Shown here piece after piece: positions 51,757-62,413 of a DNA stretch of 64,000 nucleotides. The stretch is from Paractinoplanes deccanensis (GTDB lineage Bacteria; Actinomycetota; Actinomycetes; Mycobacteriales; Micromonosporaceae): positions 55,658 through 119,657 of the forward strand of contig NZ_BOMI01000050.1 of NCBI RefSeq assembly GCF_016862115.1, read 5' to 3'. Position 1 is the stretch's first letter, and the number at the start of each line of letters is the position of its first letter. A program made the translations under genes and the position numbers. The notes under the pieces were generated by a model. It did not search any database and was not told the DNA's origin. It saw only the letters and a list, made by a program, of their open reading frames with translations.

Positions 51757-52464
51757 ATGCGCAACCTCCGATCGGTCCTCCTCGCCCTCCCGCTGTCGGT
51801 GCTGGTGCTCGCCGGGTGCATCGACGCCGACTGGGAGGAATCCCCGCGCGGCACGCGAGCCGAGCCGACGGCAACCGGGCCGGCCGTCCAGGACGAGTTC
51901 CGCACGGCGTTGCGGCGGCTCCAGGCGGCCCCCTACCGATTCACTGCCGACAGTGAACTGACGGTCGCCACGCGCATCACCGCCACCGGCGTCCACGATC
52001 CGAAGGCGCACCGAATCGCCCGCACCTACCGCGTCACCGGCGACGACCCGCTCCAGGCCATCGTCATCGGCGACGACAGCTATTCCCGGATCAACGACAG
52101 CGAGCCCTGGCAGCACAGCAGCGTCGGCACCTTCGCGACCGTCACCGGCTTCGACCAGAAGGACCCGACCGGCCTGGCCCGCTTCGCCGAGAACGTCACG
52201 TCTGTCGAGCGCACCGGCGCACACGCCTACAGGGGCTCCTTCGTCCTGCCGAAGCGTTCCCGCTACCTCCCGCTGGGCATCCCGGCGCTCGAGATGACCG
52301 CCCGGTCCGCCGGCGACTTCATCGCCGCCACCGACCAGCAGGGCAACATCGCCTCAATCGGCACGGTCGTCAGGACGCCCGATCTCACGTTCGTGATGAC
52401 CACCAAGTTCAGCGACCACGGCAAGACCGTCACGATAGCCAGACCGAAGAACATCACCGGCTGA
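51757..52464 (+). CDS. Lipoprotein, LppX/LprG-like fold
   Basis: 235 aa. Signal MRNLRSVLLALPLSVLVLAG then Cys (lipobox VLAGC). The mature part has a long antiparallel sheet pattern: YRFTADSELTVATRITATGV, HRIARTYRVTGDDPLQAIVI, and SYSRINDSEPWQHSS, similar to LppX/LprAFG or LolA-type lipid-carrier lipoproteins. A role in lipid or polymer transport is inferred, not shown. Confidence 0.7.
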   Translation: MRNLRSVLLALPLSVLVLAGCIDADWEESPRGTRAEPTATGPAVQDEFRTALRRLQAAPYRFTADSELTVATRITATGVHDPKAHRIARTYRVTGDDPLQAIVIGDDSYSRINDSEPWQHSSVGTFATVTGFDQKDPTGLARFAENVTSVERTGAHAYRGSFVLPKRSRYLPLGIPALEMTARSAGDFIAATDQQGNIASIGTVVRTPDLTFVMTTKFSDHGKTVTIARPKNITG

Positions 52465-52602
52465 CAGACCGCACGCCCTGCCCGACCCGGCCCCTTCTGG
52501 AAATGAGATTAACTATTCCTTGAATCAACCTCTGTCGATGCCTCAGGATGGAGGCCAGCGGCGCCGCCCCCATCCCCGCTCTCCTCCCCTGAGGTACCTG
52601 CC

Positions 52603-53835
52603 ATGAGTCTGCTCAGACGTGTCCTCATCGCCGTCCTGGCTGCCGCCGCCGTGCTCGTTGTGCCGGTGGGTGCGCGTGCCGCCGAGCCGTTCAAGGTGCT
52701 GGCGTTCTACAACGGCACCTGGGACGCCGCGCACATCGACTTCGACAAGGAAGCCCGCGAATGGTTCCCGCAAGCCGGCGCGCAGCACGGCTTCACGTGG
52801 GAGGCGACCACCGACTGGAGCCGGCTCAGCGCGAGCGGGCTGGCGCCGTACAAGCTGATCATGTTTTTGGACGACGCGCCGCCGGTGGAGAGGCGGGCCG
52901 CGTTCCAGCAGTACATGCAGAGCGGCGGCGCCTGGCTCGGGTTCCACGTCAGCGCGTTCACGACCGACGCGAACAGCTGGAGCTGGTACTACAACACGTT
53001 CCTCGGCTCCGGGAACTTCGCCACCAACACGTGGGGGCCGACCGCCGAGACGTTGCGGATCGACGACCGCACCCATCCGACCACGGCCGGCCTGCCCGCC
53101 ACGATCACGTCGTCGGTCAGTGAGTGGTATTCGTGGAGCCGCGACCTGCGGCAGAACCCGGACATCGACGTCCTGGCGTCGGTCGACGCGTCCAGCTTCC
53201 CGGTCGGCACCGATCCGAACCAGCAGTGGCGCAGCGGCTACTACCCTCTTATGTGGACGAACCGCAACTACAAGATGATCTACGCGAACTTCGGGCACAA
53301 CGCGATGAACTACGAGACCAACACGCGTACGTCGTCGACCTTCGCCAGCGCGCAGCAGAACCAGTGGCTCATCAACAGCATCCTCTGGCTGGCGGGTGCG
53401 CAGGGCGAGCCGTCCGCCTGGCATCCCGTCGTCAACGACAACAGCGGCAAGTGCCTCGACGCCCGCGCCGCCGGCACCGTCAACGGCACAGCGATCCAGC
53501 AGTACGCCTGCAACGGCACCAGCGCCCAGCAGTACCAGCTCGTCCCCACCAGCGACGGCTACGTGCGCATCGCCAACCGCGGCAACCCCGCCCAGGTCCT
53601 CGATGTCACCGACGTGTCCACCGCCGACAACGCCAAGATCCAGACTTGGTCGTACGGAGGGGGAGCGAACCAGCAGTGGCTGCCCGTCGACGAGGGCGGC
53701 GGCCACTACCACTTCGTGAACCGCAACAGCGGCAAGTGCCTCGACGTCCCGGCCGCCTCGCTCGCCGACAGCGTGCAGCTCGTCCAGTACACCTGCAACG
53801 GCACCGCCGCCCAAAGCTTCAGGCTGGCGCAATAG
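52603..53835 (+). CDS. Secreted ThuA-like protein with C-terminal ricin lectin
   Basis: 410 aa. The signal peptide ends near PVGARAAEP. The ThuA-like domain (about 28-265) has VLAFYNGTWDAAHIDFDKEA, YKLIMFLDDAPPVERRAAFQ and GAWLGFHVSAFTTD, the GAMT-type core of trehalose-utilisation ThuA proteins. The CBM13/ricin beta-trefoil (about 272-410) has three repeats marked by SAQQYQLV, ANQQWLPV and AAQSFRLA with SGKCLDA/SGKCLDV. Binds a polysaccharide outside the cell; the enzymatic activity is unproven. Confidence 0.85.
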   Translation: MSLLRRVLIAVLAAAAVLVVPVGARAAEPFKVLAFYNGTWDAAHIDFDKEAREWFPQAGAQHGFTWEATTDWSRLSASGLAPYKLIMFLDDAPPVERRAAFQQYMQSGGAWLGFHVSAFTTDANSWSWYYNTFLGSGNFATNTWGPTAETLRIDDRTHPTTAGLPATITSSVSEWYSWSRDLRQNPDIDVLASVDASSFPVGTDPNQQWRSGYYPLMWTNRNYKMIYANFGHNAMNYETNTRTSSTFASAQQNQWLINSILWLAGAQGEPSAWHPVVNDNSGKCLDARAAGTVNGTAIQQYACNGTSAQQYQLVPTSDGYVRIANRGNPAQVLDVTDVSTADNAKIQTWSYGGGANQQWLPVDEGGGHYHFVNRNSGKCLDVPAASLADSVQLVQYTCNGTAAQSFRLAQ

Positions 53836-53935
53836 TCCTAGCCCCACCCTGTGTCCGGGGGCTCGCCGGATGGGATCGCATCGAAAAGCTTCATACCGTC
53901 GGTCTGTCCATCGATTCCCGACGGGGGAGGGGAAC

Positions 53936-55177
53936 ATGCGAGAACATCTGATCCGGTACGGCGCCGCGACCGCGCTGGCCGCGGCGCTCGTGGCCGGGAC
54001 GGCGGGTCCCGCGGCCGCCGGTACGCGCGCGCATTCACCAGAACGAACGTTCTATCCACCGAACGCCACCGCCGACGGTGCTCGCGGGTCCGGTGATTCC
54101 CGGGTGCCGGCGGCGGACCTCCAGCAGGCCGTCGACGATCTGCACAGGCTGGGCATCACGGGGGTGCAGGGCCTGACCAGGATCGGCCGCGACACGGACA
54201 CGGCCCGCGCCGGCGTCGGCGACCTCGACAAGGGGACGCCGGTGCCGGTCGACGGTTACTTCCGGATGGGCAGCAACACCAAGACGTTCGTCGCGGTGAC
54301 CGTGCTCCAGCTCGCCGGCGAGCGGCGCCTCTCGCTCGACGACACGGTGGAGCGGTGGCTGCCGGGAGTCGTCAGCGGCAACGGCCACGACGGCAGCCGG
54401 ATCACCGTGCGGCAGCTGCTCCAGCACACCAGCGGGATCTACAACTACACCAACGAGATCGAGGCGCTCGGGTCGCACGAGAGCTACCTGGCGCACCGGT
54501 ACGACCACTGGAACGACGCCGCTCTCGTCGCCCTGGCGATGAAGCACGCGCCCGTCTTCGCGCCCGGCACCCGATGGGACTACTCGAACACCAACTACAT
54601 CCTCGCCGGGATGATCGTCGAGAAGGCCACCGGCCGTCCGTGGCCCGCGGAGGTCCGCGACCGCGTCCTCCGGCCTCTCGGCCTGCGGCACACGTCGTAC
54701 CCGGGCGACCGTCCCACGCTGCCGGCCCCGCACGCCAAGGCGTATCAGCAGTGGGCGCCGGACGGCCCGCTGTACGACACGACGGCCTTCAACACGACCG
54801 CCGCCTCCGCCGCGGGTGGCCTGATCACCACGCCCACCGATCTGGCGCGCTTCTGGCAGGCCCTCCAGCAGGGGCGCCTGCTGAAGCCGCGGCAGATGGC
54901 CGAGATGCACCGCACGGTCTTCGCGGAGACCTGGCAGGACTTCCTGCCGGGCGCCCGCTACGGCCTGGGCATCGCGTTCGTTCCCAACCGCTGCGGCGGC
55001 TATTGGGCGCACGGCGGCGACGTCCTCGGCACCCACACGGCCAACGCGGTGAGCCCCGGCGGCGGGCGCGTCGCCGTCCTGTCCCTGACCACCCAGCCGG
55101 GGTCCGAGGAGACGGCCTTGACGGTCCAGCGCCGCATCGACCGCCTCATGGACGACGTCATCTGCGGGAGGGGTTAG
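53936..55177 (+). CDS. Secreted serine beta-lactamase-like hydrolase (D-Ala-D-Ala carboxypeptidase type)
   Basis: 413 aa from ATG 53936 with GGGGGAGG upstream. Signal peptide to about AAAG. Beta-lactamase (class C-like) fold: SxxK in FRMGSNTKTFVAVTV, YxN in WDYSNTNYILAG, and the third motif HGG in YWAHGGDVLGTH. Typical of actinobacterial penicillin-binding-protein-like esterases or DD-peptidases. Confidence 0.9.
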   Translation: MREHLIRYGAATALAAALVAGTAGPAAAGTRAHSPERTFYPPNATADGARGSGDSRVPAADLQQAVDDLHRLGITGVQGLTRIGRDTDTARAGVGDLDKGTPVPVDGYFRMGSNTKTFVAVTVLQLAGERRLSLDDTVERWLPGVVSGNGHDGSRITVRQLLQHTSGIYNYTNEIEALGSHESYLAHRYDHWNDAALVALAMKHAPVFAPGTRWDYSNTNYILAGMIVEKATGRPWPAEVRDRVLRPLGLRHTSYPGDRPTLPAPHAKAYQQWAPDGPLYDTTAFNTTAASAAGGLITTPTDLARFWQALQQGRLLKPRQMAEMHRTVFAETWQDFLPGARYGLGIAFVPNRCGGYWAHGGDVLGTHTANAVSPGGGRVAVLSLTTQPGSEETALTVQRRIDRLMDDVICGRG

Positions 55178-55623
55178 CGGCCGAGAAGCAGGGCCCGGCG
55201 GAGCAGCCGGGCCCTCGCTCGCCGGGCGGCGTGCAGGTTGCCCGCGGCCGCCACGCCGAGGACCGCGATGACGACGATCAGCCAGGGCGAGAGCCGATGC
55301 CGCCCGAGGGCGATGGCCAGACCGCCGGCGGTGAACAGCAGCCAGGCGGCGACGCCGAGCCACGCCGCGACCACCCGATCGCGGGCGAACAACGGCGTCC
55401 GGCGGGTGACCGCCCACCCGGCGAACCCGGCCCACGCGAGGCCGATCGCCACGAGCACTCCGAAGGCCACGTGCGTGCGCGCCGGCAGAACCGGTTCGGT
55501 CGCCCACAGCAGGGCGATCAGCGAGCTTCCCGTGAGTCCCGCCAGCCCGGCCGCCACAGAGGACACGCGGCGGCGCAGGGACAGCGGAGCTTCCAGTCCG
55601 GTGAGGACGTCGTCGGGCGTCAT
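55174..55623 (-). CDS. Small membrane protein co-encoded with an ECF sigma factor
   Basis: 149 aa from ATG 55623 overlapping the sigma stop (ATGA). Four hydrophobic segments, e.g. SSVAAGLAGLTGSSLIALLW and HVAFGVLVAIGLAWAGFAGW. The cytoplasmic N-terminus (MTPDDVLTGLEAPLSLRRRV) is short and has no zinc-binding HxxxCxxC anti-sigma motif. The coupling with the sigma gene suggests an anti-sigma or sensor role, but the sequence does not show it. Confidence 0.7.
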   Translation of the reverse strand: MTPDDVLTGLEAPLSLRRRVSSVAAGLAGLTGSSLIALLWATEPVLPARTHVAFGVLVAIGLAWAGFAGWAVTRRTPLFARDRVVAAWLGVAAWLLFTAGGLAIALGRHRLSPWLIVVIAVLGVAAAGNLHAARRARARLLRRALLLGR

Positions 55624-56144
55624 GCCTGGTACCCCTTTCGCAGAAGCTCGGCTCGCAGCAGTCGCCGAGCGCGGTGGAGACGGGATTTCACGGTTCCGAC
55701 GGGCACGTCGCAGATCTGAGCGCACGCGTCGAGCGGCAGATCCTCCAGATAGAACAGCAGCACCACTTCCCGCTCGGCGCGCGGCAGCGCGGCCAGCGCC
55801 CCGTCGACGAGTTCCCGGTCGAGGACCAGGTCGGTGTCCGAGCCGTCCGCCGGCAGGTCGCCGGTGATCGGCTCGCTTTCCGCCGACGCGTACGCCTGCC
55901 GCAGCCGATTCATCACCGCCCGCCGCGCGATCGCGAAGAGCCACGGCGCGAACCGCTCGGGTTGCCGCAACCGCGGAAGCCCTCGAACGACCGCCAGCCA
56001 GACCTCCTGCACCACGTCGTCGTCGGCCCGCCCCAGCATCCGCCCGACGTAGCGCTCCACGGGCTGATGCCAGGCACGCACCAGATCGCCGAACGCGTCA
56101 CGGTCGCCCAACTGGCAGCGGACCACCAGCGCCTCGTCCCTCAT
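55620..56144 (-). CDS. ECF RNA polymerase sigma factor
   Basis: 174 aa. Region 2: LVRAWHQPVERYVGRMLGRA, DDVVQEVWLAVVRGLPRLRQ, and FAPWLFAIARRAVMNRLRQA. Region 4: LPRAEREVVLLFYLEDLPLD and QICDVPVGTVKSRLHRARRL. SigE/SigM-like type. It should direct transcription of envelope-related genes together with the coupled membrane protein. Confidence 0.95.
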   Translation of the reverse strand: MRDEALVVRCQLGDRDAFGDLVRAWHQPVERYVGRMLGRADDDVVQEVWLAVVRGLPRLRQPERFAPWLFAIARRAVMNRLRQAYASAESEPITGDLPADGSDTDLVLDRELVDGALAALPRAEREVVLLFYLEDLPLDACAQICDVPVGTVKSRLHRARRLLRAELLRKGYQA

Positions 56145-56244
56145 GCCTTGCTCAGTCGCGTCAGCCCTCGCAGAAGTTCACGCCGAGACAGGGAAGGGGA
56201 AGGGCGCGACGGGAGCCCGGGCCGAGGGACACGGCCGGTGCCGC

Positions 56245-56919
56245 TCAGCGCTGGGAGGTCAGCTTGGCCTTGGCGGGGACGGTGAAGGCGTCGGCCGACG
56301 TGTCGTCGGTGAGAGCGGTCAGGGTGACGTCCGTCTGCTTGCCGGCGATGGTGGCGGTGAAGCTGGCCAGCGCGCCCTCATTGGTGACGCACAGGTCGAA
56401 GGCGCTGGCGGGCGTGCCGGTCACCCCGTCGAGCGAGAGGCACGTGGCGTGGCGGCCGGCGATCGTCGTGTCGCGCTGCTCGGAGACGACCTCGGGGTCG
56501 AGCGCGGCCGTGGCCAGCATCGCCTGGGCGGCCTCGGGGGTGACCAGCGCGCCGGTCAGGGTGGCCGGCGCGGCCGGGTCGGGTGCCGACTCCGTGCAGG
56601 AGCTGCCCTTGCATCGGATGGTGGCCGAGGGCGTGACGATGAGGCGGCCGCCCGGATAGACGTACGCGGATCGGGCGGGCTTTTGCGCCTGGGTGATGGT
56701 GGCCGTGTCGCCGCCGGCCAGGTGGTAGGTGGCCGTGTAGGTGAGCGCGTCGCCGGCGGCGAGCTGAGCCGCCGTCTCGGAGATCAGGTCGTCTCGGGTG
56801 AGGCTCGCGGCGCTGGCCTCGTCGAGGCCGGTGCAGGCCGTGGTGCCGAGCAGGAGCGCGCCGGCGGCGAGCAGGCCGAGCGGGGTAAGGCGCGGGACAC
56901 GGGGCACGACTGACACCAT
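56245..56919 (-). CDS. Lipoprotein, unknown function
   Basis: 224 aa from ATG 56919. Lipobox LLLGTTAC. The mature part has an LppX-like sheet pattern (LTYTATYHLAGGDTATITQA, GGRLIVTPSATIRCKG, AFDLCVTNEGALASFTATIA) and four Cys, two in CKGSSC. Possibly related in fold to the lipoprotein at 51757-52464. Function unknown. Confidence 0.7.
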   Translation of the reverse strand: MVSVVPRVPRLTPLGLLAAGALLLGTTACTGLDEASAASLTRDDLISETAAQLAAGDALTYTATYHLAGGDTATITQAQKPARSAYVYPGGRLIVTPSATIRCKGSSCTESAPDPAAPATLTGALVTPEAAQAMLATAALDPEVVSEQRDTTIAGRHATCLSLDGVTGTPASAFDLCVTNEGALASFTATIAGKQTDVTLTALTDDTSADAFTVPAKAKLTSQR

Positions 56920-56949
56920 GGCCTACGCGCGCAACCCCTCGCAAATCAG

Positions 56950-57573
56950 TTATTCGCCGCGGGCGCGGGCGCGCAGCTGGGCCTGCATGATGTAGCGCCG
57001 GATGATGCGCGCCTGATGCTCGTCCTTGTCCGGGAAGACCGCCACCAGCTCGACGATCAGCGGGCCGCGCACCGGCACCTGCTGGCGCACGGAGTTGACC
57101 TTGGTGGCGCGGGCCGGGAACTCCACGATCTCGTCGTCGAGCTGGATGCGGAGCGTGAGCTCGTCGCCGGGGCGGACCGTGACGTCGGTGAAGCGGGCGC
57201 GCACGGAGTGCTCGCTGAGGTCGTGCACGTGGCCCTGCGCCGCCTCCTCGCCGGGCAGGAGCAGCACGATCGGCTCCCCGCCGCCGCCCCGGACGAAGTT
57301 GCGGCTCTGCTCGATCGCCGGTTCGCCTGAGAAGCGCACTTCCACCCGGTTTCCGTCGATCGCCACCACGTTGCCCGCCAGCGCGTACCGGCCCCGGGGC
57401 GCGGCCGCCCAGCGCAGCGTGACCGTCGAGTTCTCCGGCGGCAGGTCGGCGATCGCCAGCGACAGCGTGATCACCGTGCCGGAGGCGTGCACGACGCGGA
57501 CTTCGGGCATCGTCTCGCCGTAGGAGGTCATCTCCACGTACGACCCGTCGGCGGGCAGCATGGGTGCGCTCAT
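56950..57573 (-). CDS. PilZ domain protein
   Basis: 207 aa from ATG 57573. N-terminal YcgR-like barrel (YVEMTSYGETMPEVRVVHAS, ALAGNVVAIDGNRVEVRFSG), then PilZ with SRNFVRGGGGEPIVLL (RxxxR) and HDLSEHSVRARF (DxSxxS, Ser for the usual Gly). The c-di-GMP binding residues are mostly present. In actinobacteria PilZ proteins often act on surface polysaccharide or motility. Confidence 0.82.
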   Translation of the reverse strand: MSAPMLPADGSYVEMTSYGETMPEVRVVHASGTVITLSLAIADLPPENSTVTLRWAAAPRGRYALAGNVVAIDGNRVEVRFSGEPAIEQSRNFVRGGGGEPIVLLLPGEEAAQGHVHDLSEHSVRARFTDVTVRPGDELTLRIQLDDEIVEFPARATKVNSVRQQVPVRGPLIVELVAVFPDKDEHQARIIRRYIMQAQLRARARGE

Positions 57574-57715
57574 AGTGCCGGTGTCATCGGCAGCCGGGCG
57601 GCGGAGCTTAGAGTTTTCACCGACCGCGCGTACGCCCGCCACCCCGGCTCGATACGCTCATTGCCGTGGTCGGCCGCAGGGTCGCGGTCGGAACTTGCAG
57701 CCTTACCCAAGGTGA

Positions 57716-59023
<1,308 letters not shown>

Positions 59024-59048
59024 CCCGTATCCGCTAGATCATGAAGTT

Positions 59049-59092
59049 GTGGCGCCTGCTTCTCCGGGCATAAGTTCGCAAGCAGGCGCCAC
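59049..59092 (+). terminator. 13-bp perfect inverted repeat between eno and ftsB
   Basis: GTGGCGCCTGCTT (59049-59061) and AAGCAGGCGCCAC (59080-59092), loop 18 nt, 25 nt after the eno stop. No T-run, but stem length fits an actinobacterial terminator or processing site; ribosome-binding sequence of ftsB follows directly. Confidence 0.7.
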
Positions 59093-59107
59093 GAGCGGGG
59101 GAGCAGG

Positions 59108-59656
59108 GTGACGACACAGCGACGAGCACCGAGCGGCCAGGGCCCGGCCCGCCGCCCCGCGTCGTCGCGCGTGCGCACGACCGGCTCGACCCGCATCCAG
59201 CGCAACCGGCCGTCCGCCTCCCGGCGCACGGTCACGGTCAACCGGGGCACGACCAAGCGGACCGCCGCCCCCCGGCCGCGCGCGCTGACCGGGCGCGCCA
59301 CCGTCCTGATCATCGTGCTGATCGCGCTCGCCCTGGCGTACACCTATCCCTTGCGGGTCTATCTCGCCCAGCGCTCCCAGATCGAGCAGCTCGAGGCCGA
59401 CCAGGCCGCCCAGCGCGAAAAGATCGCCCAGACGTCGCAAGAGCTCCAGAAGTGGAACGACCCCGAATACCTGCGCGCGCAGGCCCGCGAGAAGCTGTTC
59501 TACGTGCGCCCGGGGGAGATCCCCCTGCTGGTGCTCAACGACCCGGCCGGCGCCGCGGCCGACGCCGGTCAGAAAGATCCGGCGGCTCCACCCGACCGCT
59601 GGTACGACACGCTGTGGAGCAGCGTCCAAGCCGCAGACGCGGAGTCACAAAACTGA
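59108..59656 (+). CDS. ftsB: FtsB/DivIC-like septum formation initiator
   Basis: 182 aa from GTG 59108. A basic, Ser/Thr/Arg-rich cytoplasmic N-terminus (about 60 aa), one TM (ATVLIIVLIALALAYTYPLR), coiled coil (RSQIEQLEADQAAQREKIAQ), then WNDPEYLRAQAREKLFYVRP, the DivIC signature. Divisome component; the eno-ftsB order is conserved in actinobacteria. Confidence 0.92.
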   Translation: MTTQRRAPSGQGPARRPASSRVRTTGSTRIQRNRPSASRRTVTVNRGTTKRTAAPRPRALTGRATVLIIVLIALALAYTYPLRVYLAQRSQIEQLEADQAAQREKIAQTSQELQKWNDPEYLRAQAREKLFYVRPGEIPLLVLNDPAGAAADAGQKDPAAPPDRWYDTLWSSVQAADAESQN

Positions 59657-59657
59657 T

Positions 59658-60149
59658 ATGCAGGACGATCTCGACATCGTTGAGGCCCAGCTGGGCCGCC
59701 GCCCCCGGGGCACCCGAGCCGTCGCCCACCGCTGCCCCTGTGGCAACCCCGACGTCGTGGAGACGTCGCCGCGGCTCGAGGACGGCACCCCCTTCCCGAC
59801 GCTCTACTACCTGACCTGCCCGCACGCGACCGCCGCGTGCAGCCGGCTGGAGTCGGCCGGGGTCATGCGCGACATGCAGGAGCGCCTCTCCACCGACCCG
59901 GAGCTCGCCGAGCGGTACCGCAGGGCCACCGAGGACTACCTGACCCGGCGCAAGGCGATCGAGGACGTGCCCGAGATCGCGCACGTCGCCGCCGGCGGCA
60001 TGCCCGATCGGGTGAAATGCCTGCATGTCCACCTCGGGCACGCGCTGGCCGTGGGCCGCGGGGTGAATCCTTTCGGGGATGAGGTCCGCGACGCCGTCGA
60101 GCCGTGGTGGGCCGACGGCCCCTGCGTCCGGCGACAAGAAGAAGACTGA
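59658..60149 (+). CDS. DUF501 domain protein
   Basis: 163 aa. CPCGNPDVVETSPRLEDGTP, FPTLYYLTCPHATAACSRLE and VKCLHVHLGHALAVGRGVNP give the DUF501 pattern, with Cys/His that could bind metal. Conserved between ftsB and ppx in actinobacteria; function unknown. Starts 1 bp after the ftsB stop. Confidence 0.9.
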   Translation: MQDDLDIVEAQLGRRPRGTRAVAHRCPCGNPDVVETSPRLEDGTPFPTLYYLTCPHATAACSRLESAGVMRDMQERLSTDPELAERYRRATEDYLTRRKAIEDVPEIAHVAAGGMPDRVKCLHVHLGHALAVGRGVNPFGDEVRDAVEPWWADGPCVRRQEED

Positions 60150-60150
60150 C

Positions 60151-60645
60151 GTGGAGATCCGCCGGGCGCGCACCAAGGACGTGCGGGCCATCCGCGACCT
60201 GGTCGACACCTACACGAGCGACCGCCGGCTGTTGAGCAAGGCCACCGTCACCCTGTACGAGTCGGTGCAGGAGTTCTGGGTCGCCGTCGACGACCGCGAC
60301 CGGGTCTACGGCTGCGGCGCCCTCCACGTGATGTGGGAGGACCTGGCCGAGATCCGTACGGTGGCGGTCGACCCGGCGATGCGCGGCCGGAAGATCGGCC
60401 ACCGGATCGTGGAGCGCCTGATCGAGGTGGCCCGCGAGCTCGGGGTGGCGCGCGTGTTCTGCCTCACGTTCGAGACCCGCTTCTTCGGCTCGTTCGGCTT
60501 CACCGAGATCGACGGCGCGCCGGTGCCGCACGCGGTCTACGAGCAGTTGCTCCGCTCGTACGACGAGGGTGTCGCCGAGTTTCTCGACCTGGAACGCGTC
60601 AAGCCCAACACCCTGGGGAACACGAGAATGTTGTTGCACCTATGA
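60151..60645 (+). CDS. argA: N-acetylglutamate synthase (GNAT, short type)
   Basis: 164 aa from GTG 60151. It resembles the short actinobacterial ArgA (M. tuberculosis Rv2747): VEIRRARTKDVRAIRDLVDT, FWVAVDDRDRVYGCGALHVM, LAEIRTVAVDPAMRGRKIGH (acetyl-CoA loop), EFLDLERVKPNTLGNTRMLL. First step of arginine biosynthesis. No other arg gene adjoins. Confidence 0.88.
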   Translation: MEIRRARTKDVRAIRDLVDTYTSDRRLLSKATVTLYESVQEFWVAVDDRDRVYGCGALHVMWEDLAEIRTVAVDPAMRGRKIGHRIVERLIEVARELGVARVFCLTFETRFFGSFGFTEIDGAPVPHAVYEQLLRSYDEGVAEFLDLERVKPNTLGNTRMLLHL

Positions 60646-61550
60646 GAGTCGCGGCGATCGACTGCGGCACCAACTCGATCCGGCTGCTCGTCGCGGACGT
60701 CGAGGGCGGCCGCCTCACCGACGTGGCCCGGCGGATGGAGATCGTCCGGCTCGGCGAGGGTGTCGACCGGACGGGCCGGCTCTCCGAGGCCGCTCTCGCC
60801 CGCACCAAGAAAGCCCTGGAAGTCTATGCGGCGGAGATCGAGTCGTCGGGCGCGTCCCGGGTGCGCATGTGCGCGACCTCGGCGTCGCGTGACGCCGACA
60901 ACGCCCAGGAGTTCCGCGACATGGTCCGCGGGGTGCTCGGCGTCGACCCCGAGGTGATCACGGGCGACGAGGAGGCGCGGCTGTCCTTCGCGGGCGCCGT
61001 GGCCGGGCTGGCCGCCGAGCAGCCGTACCTGATCGTCGACATCGGCGGCGGCTCCACGGAGTTCGTCACGGGCGGTGCCGACGTCTCCGGTGCCATCTCC
61101 ATGGACATCGGCTGCGTGCGGATGACGGAGCGTCACCTGCACGGCGATCCGCCGGCGCCGAGCGAGATCGTCGCGGCGGAGCGGGACATCCGGGCCGCCG
61201 TCGACGTCGCGCTCGCCGCGGTGCCGGCCCAGGACGCGAGGACACTGGTCGGGCTGGCCGGGACGGTCACGACCGTCGTGGCTCTCGCTCAGGGCCTTCC
61301 GGCGTACGACCCCGCGCGCATCCACCACGCGAGGGTGACCTACGACCAGGTCGCCGCCGTCACCGAGTCGCTGCTCGCCATGCCGGTCGCCGAGCGGCTG
61401 GCACTGCCGGTGATGCATCCCGGCCGGGCCGACGTGATCGGCGGGGGCGCCCTCATCCTGCGCATCATCATGGAACGCGCCGGTCAATCCTCGGTGATCG
61501 CCTCGGAGCACGACATTCTCGACGGGATCGCCTACAAACTGGTTGTATGA
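60642..61550 (+). CDS. ppx: Exopolyphosphatase/guanosine pentaphosphate phosphatase (Ppx/GppA)
   Basis: 302 aa from ATG 60642 overlapping the argA stop (ATGA). ASKHA fold: [20 protein letters not shown] (phosphate 1), [13 protein letters not shown], and [20 protein letters not shown] (phosphate 2). Short, single-domain actinobacterial form (about 300 aa). Degrades polyphosphate or pppGpp. Confidence 0.95.
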   Translation: MRVAAIDCGTNSIRLLVADVEGGRLTDVARRMEIVRLGEGVDRTGRLSEAALARTKKALEVYAAEIESSGASRVRMCATSASRDADNAQEFRDMVRGVLGVDPEVITGDEEARLSFAGAVAGLAAEQPYLIVDIGGGSTEFVTGGADVSGAISMDIGCVRMTERHLHGDPPAPSEIVAAERDIRAAVDVALAAVPAQDARTLVGLAGTVTTVVALAQGLPAYDPARIHHARVTYDQVAAVTESLLAMPVAERLALPVMHPGRADVIGGGALILRIIMERAGQSSVIASEHDILDGIAYKLVV

Positions 61551-62380
61551 CCAATCTTCGACAGCAGATCGTCGCCGAGCTCGGCGTCACGTCGTCTCTC
61601 GATCCCGCCGCCGAGATCCGGCGGCGGGTCGGCTTCCTCAAGGACTACCTGCGGTCGACCCCGGCCACGGGCTTCGTGCTGGGCATCAGCGGCGGCCAGG
61701 ACAGCACGCTGGCGGGCCGGCTCTGCCAGATGGCCGCGTCCGAGTTGCGCGAGGAGGGGCACGACGCGACGTTCGTGGCGGTGCGCCTCCCGTACGGCGT
61801 GCAGGCCGACGAGCACGACGCGCAGATCGCCCTGAAGTTCATCCAGCCCGACCGGTCGATCGCGGTGAACGTCAAGCCCAGCTCGGACGCGGTGGCCGCC
61901 GAGACCGCGCGCGGCCTGCACGAGAACGTGTCGCAGCTGCGTGACTTCGTCCGCGGCAACATCAAGGCGCGCGAGCGCATGGTGGTCTGGTACGCGATCG
62001 CGGGCGAGCTGAACCTGCTCGTCGTCGGCACCGACCACGCCGCCGAGGCGGTCACCGGCTTCTTCACCAAATACGGCGACGGGGGAGTGGACGTCACGCC
62101 GCTGACCGGGCTGACCAAGCGCCAGGGCGCGGCGCTGCTGCGCGAGCTCGGCGCCCCGGAGAGCACGTGGCAGAAGGTGCCGACCGCCGACCTCGAGGAC
62201 GACCGGCCGGCGCTGCCCGACGAGGAGGCGCTCGGCCTGACGTACGCCGAGATCGACGACTACCTGGAGGGGGCCGAGGTCTCGGCCGCCGTGTCCCAGC
62301 GGATCGAGTCGCTCTACCTCGCCACCCGGCACAAGCGGGCCGTTCCGGTGTCGCCGTTCGACGACTGGTGGCGCGCTTGA
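61547..62380 (+). CDS. nadE: NH3-dependent NAD+ synthetase
   Basis: 277 aa from ATG 61547 (ATGA overlap with ppx). PP-loop [56 protein letters not shown] and [20 protein letters not shown] match the short NadE without glutaminase domain. Last step of NAD synthesis. Confidence 0.97.
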   Translation: MTNLRQQIVAELGVTSSLDPAAEIRRRVGFLKDYLRSTPATGFVLGISGGQDSTLAGRLCQMAASELREEGHDATFVAVRLPYGVQADEHDAQIALKFIQPDRSIAVNVKPSSDAVAAETARGLHENVSQLRDFVRGNIKARERMVVWYAIAGELNLLVVGTDHAAEAVTGFFTKYGDGGVDVTPLTGLTKRQGAALLRELGAPESTWQKVPTADLEDDRPALPDEEALGLTYAEIDDYLEGAEVSAAVSQRIESLYLATRHKRAVPVSPFDDWWRA

Positions 62381-62408
62381 CGGTATTTCGCACTGCGCAG
62401 TACTGTGC
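62377..62408 (+). promoter_or_regulatory. padR promoter overlapped by a PadR operator
   Basis: TTGACG (62377-62382), 18-bp spacer, TACTGT (62401-62406). GCGCAGTACTGTGC (62395-62408), a near-perfect 14-bp palindrome, overlaps the -10 box, a clear autorepression arrangement. The -35 box sits on the nadE stop codon. Confidence 0.75.
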
Positions 62409-62413
62409 AGCGC

